Under the pieces are notes generated by a model. It ran no database searches, was not told the DNA's origin, and worked only from the letters and a program-made list of their open reading frames with translations. From positions 62,001-126,000 of the forward strand of contig SUXE01000003.1 in the NCBI GenBank assembly GCA_015061115.1: a DNA stretch of 64,000 nt, written 5' to 3'. Source of the DNA: Bacteroidales bacterium. GTDB taxonomy: Bacteria > Bacteroidota > Bacteroidia > Bacteroidales > Paludibacteraceae. Numbering within the stretch: position 1 is the stretch's first letter; every line of letters begins with the position of its first letter. The position numbers and the translations under genes are program-made. Below are positions 62,901 to 64,000 of this stretch, piece by piece.

Positions 62901-63341
62901 CACTTTGATTGATGTCAGACTGTCGCACAAGGACAAAATCTCAGTTCCAAATTCGGTTACTGTAGACGGGATTGTGATCTCTTTTATCGCAGTCTTTTTG
63001 AATGCTTTGTTGCCGAGGCTTGTCAGACCTTCGTGTAATGTGACATTAGTGAGCAAGGAATCGTTTAGAAAGGCAGCACCGCCTATCTCTTTCACGGATG
63101 AAGGAATGTCTATCTCTTTGAGCTTTGTACAATTCTGAAACGCTGAAATGCCGATTTTTGTGACTGTGTTTGGAATCACAACTTTGTTGAAATCATTCTT
63201 GCCATAGTAGGCTTGATTTTTTATTTCAGTCGTTCCGTTAGCGATGGTCAGTACGCTGTCGACAATCGAATTTTCTGCGGCCAGCGAACCGACCGCTGGC
63301 AAAAACGCTGATGCCAAAAGTAAAATTTTATTCATAATCAT
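59919..63341 (-). CDS. LRR / metzincin protease / LRR protein with T9SS-like tail
   Basis: A 1140-residue secreted protein (signal MNKILLLASAFLPAVGSLAA; starts at 63341 or 63335). Order: LRR_5 block (about 25-150), linker, second LRR block (190-340), then a protease region (about 380-710) with HEFSHNMGWNH (His653, Glu654, His657, His663), the HExxHxxGxxH zinc signature of metzincins. CWPMMAA about 25 residues later is the expected Met-turn. A third LRR block (730-930) follows, then a carbohydrate-binding-like beta domain (YAPTEGWQTGDY through VEYLGG, about 945-1065). A C-terminal tail (VNEIKIYNQNRIIIVE...GLYIVKTGNSIGKLYIK) resembles the T9SS type A sorting domain. Likely a surface-attached or secreted protease targeted through its LRRs. 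Confidence 0.85.
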   Translation of the reverse strand: MIMNKILLLASAFLPAVGSLAAENSIVDSVLTIANGTTEIKNQAYYGKNDFNKVVIPNTVTKIGISAFQNCTKLKEIDIPSSVKEIGGAAFLNDSLLTNVTLHEGLTSLGNKAFKKTAIKEITIPSTVTEFGTEILSLCDSLTSIKVDRYTDAHAYFNTDSLLSFTDKEPVQTKEEWIASTKYNIIVDSVLYIGNGQKVTTYGQYQNNDIITDIRFPESLDTIGYLSFRNNSGIRKIVIPGTVKKISGWAFAQCANLEEVVIEEGVEEIYECAFYNCTSLNSVTVPKSLRTIANENCMFWSNNATKVFHCYAGSEAYRIAKKNGYKIDILGYDEQASDTVTHLDFSVNQTILSGAFQSYPAEMVDLGPNIIEIGEDAFNEKTKLRVRRNTYADTWAKENGYYLCGVLADLNIYTKDSSKEIEEDFTRILCDDDSYINWTSYIFQVQQPLKIEEVDGNIVLTSFLLEPCENVTVSQNGKTFFSNKTIQPLTRTVLCEANSFSDPESFEILSDDSLYNVFRFLSAVIDWTVTFNGDFIRKTQSGHDDMPYLPMYPVFCREWIATVSNNAYVIANDQYKELCYKGVDEKWFVTNEEQTDFLTKEQMDTLLSKAYTHTFKLGRCNGGGLGTVGGINLYLTDTWLRNLGSKEPHGFFHEFSHNMGWNHVDGNMCNLGAANGYGEKCWPMMAATIYKQFYTAGELPYNDIYILNSDCFSYDELHKEDPAEDVVIDSILYITDGVPCITNTHKNQKDFAKAIIPSSVEVIKNSAFYGTKIKEIEIPSSIVKIENLAFHSCTDLDSINIPDNVKVIGDAAFQNDSSLTSVKIGSGLKELSYRIFKSSGLTEINIPANIKVIGKEAFADCKNLKTVVIADGVQKIDNNAFYNTGIEKIEVPASVTEFGKNITSKKVVWIVKRGSAAYYYALGNNYPIELLPEPEDEVVAQIIAESESAEYAPTEGWQTGDYTSGYERRRWDFSNELKGAGKYTITFKYTKGACMLCLADALFVADGNAIGHFFDMRSAGSNPRQIVYEITVPAGTENLELLALAKTSGGIESNGTIKVEYLGGETSNILTNSTVNEIKIYNQNRIIIVENATDEICVYDILGQLICRYAMPTINTEIPVNKEGLYIVKTGNSIGKLYIK

Positions 63342-63544
63342 CCGTTTTTGGTCCTCTCGTGAATTTTAGCCTGATAGAATTCCGTCGAATTCAGTTTTCC
63401 GCAAATCAATCTCACCTATTCAAAGAAGACATATTTATTAAATCCTTTTCGCTTGAATCTTGATTCATTTCCAAAAATACTGTTTGGATCACAAAAAAGC
63501 AAAATGTTTGTCAGCATGATTTTGACAATAAACGGTTGTTTCCT

Positions 63545-63574
63545 TTTGTTTTGTTTTGGAAAAAGTCTAATTTG
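63545..63574 (+). promoter_or_regulatory. Candidate promoter for the right-edge LRR-like gene
   Basis: TTTG (63545-63548), 19-base gap, TAATTTG (63568-63574), one base short of the full -7 consensus. It lies in the 275-base divergent gap 63342-63616. Confidence 0.45.
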
Positions 63575-63616
63575 CGTGTCTGAAAAATAATTAAGTGCAA
63601 CCAAAAGGATTAAATC

Positions 63617-64000
63617 ATGAGAACAAAACTACATATTATAAAAACTTTGGCGATTGCGTTTTCTTTCGTTACGACGGGAGTTTCTTCCTTATGGGCAGAA
63701 ACGGTTGTCGATGTGCAACAGCCTGGAACTCTTTCTTCTCTATTGACATCTATGGAAAAGGATGTCAGGTTGACAGGATCTATCAATGGATCGGATATCA
63801 AGTATCTTCGTGAGCAGATAGCCGACGGAAATATATCTTCGCTCAACTTGTCTGACGCATCTATTGTGGGTGGCGGTGACGCATACGATGGAACAAATCG
63901 TACGGCGAATGATACTATAGGGACTGGTATGTTCTCCGAGTTTTCTTCGCTGAAATATGTCGACTTGCCTAAATCAGTGGTATATATAGCTTCTAACTCA
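63617..64000 (+). CDS. Exported LRR/BspA-like protein, 3' end cut by the window
   Basis: An open frame from ATG 63617 runs 128 codons to the right edge without a stop. The first residues are a signal peptide (MRTKLHIIKTLAIAFSFVTT and on, ending near SLWAE). Next comes VQQPGTLSSLLTSMEKDVRL-TGSINGSDIKYLR, a lead-in domain common in BspA-like proteins, then SSLNLSDASIVGG and MFSEFSSLKYVDLPKSVVYIASNS, which is the start of LRR_5 units. It is thus another member of the surface LRR group in this island, transcribed divergently from the LRR-metzincin gene. Confidence 0.8.
   Translation, partial: MRTKLHIIKTLAIAFSFVTTGVSSLWAETVVDVQQPGTLSSLLTSMEKDVRLTGSINGSDIKYLREQIADGNISSLNLSDASIVGGGDAYDGTNRTANDTIGTGMFSEFSSLKYVDLPKSVVYIASNS

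Noticed and set aside
1-64000. tRNA, rRNA, tmRNA or riboswitch genes
   Set aside because: All gaps of 200 bases or more were read for cloverleaf or known conserved cores; none was found. A covariance search would be needed to exclude small RNAs.

Overview
The window reads as a chromosomal segment of a Bacteroidales bacterium, closest in style to Prevotellaceae or related gut/rumen lineages. The signs are promoters of the Bacteroidetes type (TTTG about 19-21 bases upstream of TAnnTTTG), weak Shine-Dalgarno signals, BspA-like leucine-rich-repeat surface proteins, C-terminal domains like the type IX secretion (T9SS) sorting tail, an ackA-pta pair, a malic enzyme fused to a phosphotransacetylase-like domain, and many short repeats built on AATTATGAATTATGCATT and GTAGAGACGC in the gaps. 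No tRNA, rRNA, transposase or integrase was recognised.

Layout. 1-7.0 kb: nitrogen assimilation (gltB cut by the left edge, gltD, asnB). 7.2-8.7 kb: two unknown exported proteins. 9.0-12.4 kb: a minus-strand operon of DUF2157, DUF4401 and GDYXXLXY membrane proteins followed by two small exported proteins that resemble TonB-plug fragments. 12.8-15.2 kb: a GH94 glycoside phosphorylase. 15.8-16.7 kb: a small BspA-like LRR protein. 17-24.6 kb: nucleoside kinase, TPR protein, an envelope protein, malic enzyme and an MBL-fold lipoprotein. 24.6-27.0 kb: a second DUF2157-like operon that continues into the MBL gene. 27.1-32.6 kb: a GLUG-type surface protein overlapping a GDPD-family gene, a glycan-binding-like lipoprotein, a glycosyltransferase 2 and a glycerate kinase-like enzyme. 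32.9-38.1 kb: a Cys/His-rich lipoprotein, a very large Lys/Glu/Arg-rich protein, an orphan piece resembling the core of type IIG restriction-modification enzymes, and a DUF2442 protein. 38.2-43.2 kb: ackA, pta, purE, glnS. 43.2-44.4 kb: two paralogous small lipoproteins. 44.4-51.0 kb: a co-directional run of CPA2 antiporter, acyltransferase, ruvB, RluA-type pseudouridine synthase and an arginase-fold protein lacking its metal ligands. 51.2-55.6 kb: an AT-rich pair of DUF262 proteins with its own promoter, the best candidate for a defence module. 55.8-64.0 kb: a surface island with a T9SS-tail protein, a CE1-like esterase, a long LRR protein, a 1140-residue LRR/metzincin/LRR protein with a T9SS-like tail, and the start of another LRR-like protein cut by the right edge.

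How it fits together. The housekeeping genes cover glutamate/asparagine synthesis, acetate production and malate-pyruvate flux, as expected of a fermentative anaerobe. The accessory parts are mainly envelope and surface functions plus the likely anti-phage DUF262 pair. The most unusual items are the DUF262 pair, the LRR-metzincin protein, the orphan type IIG-like core, the large charged protein with repeated ITGR motifs, the plug-like small proteins tied to the DUF2157 operon, and a regular 32-33-base repeat array next to an LRR gene promoter.
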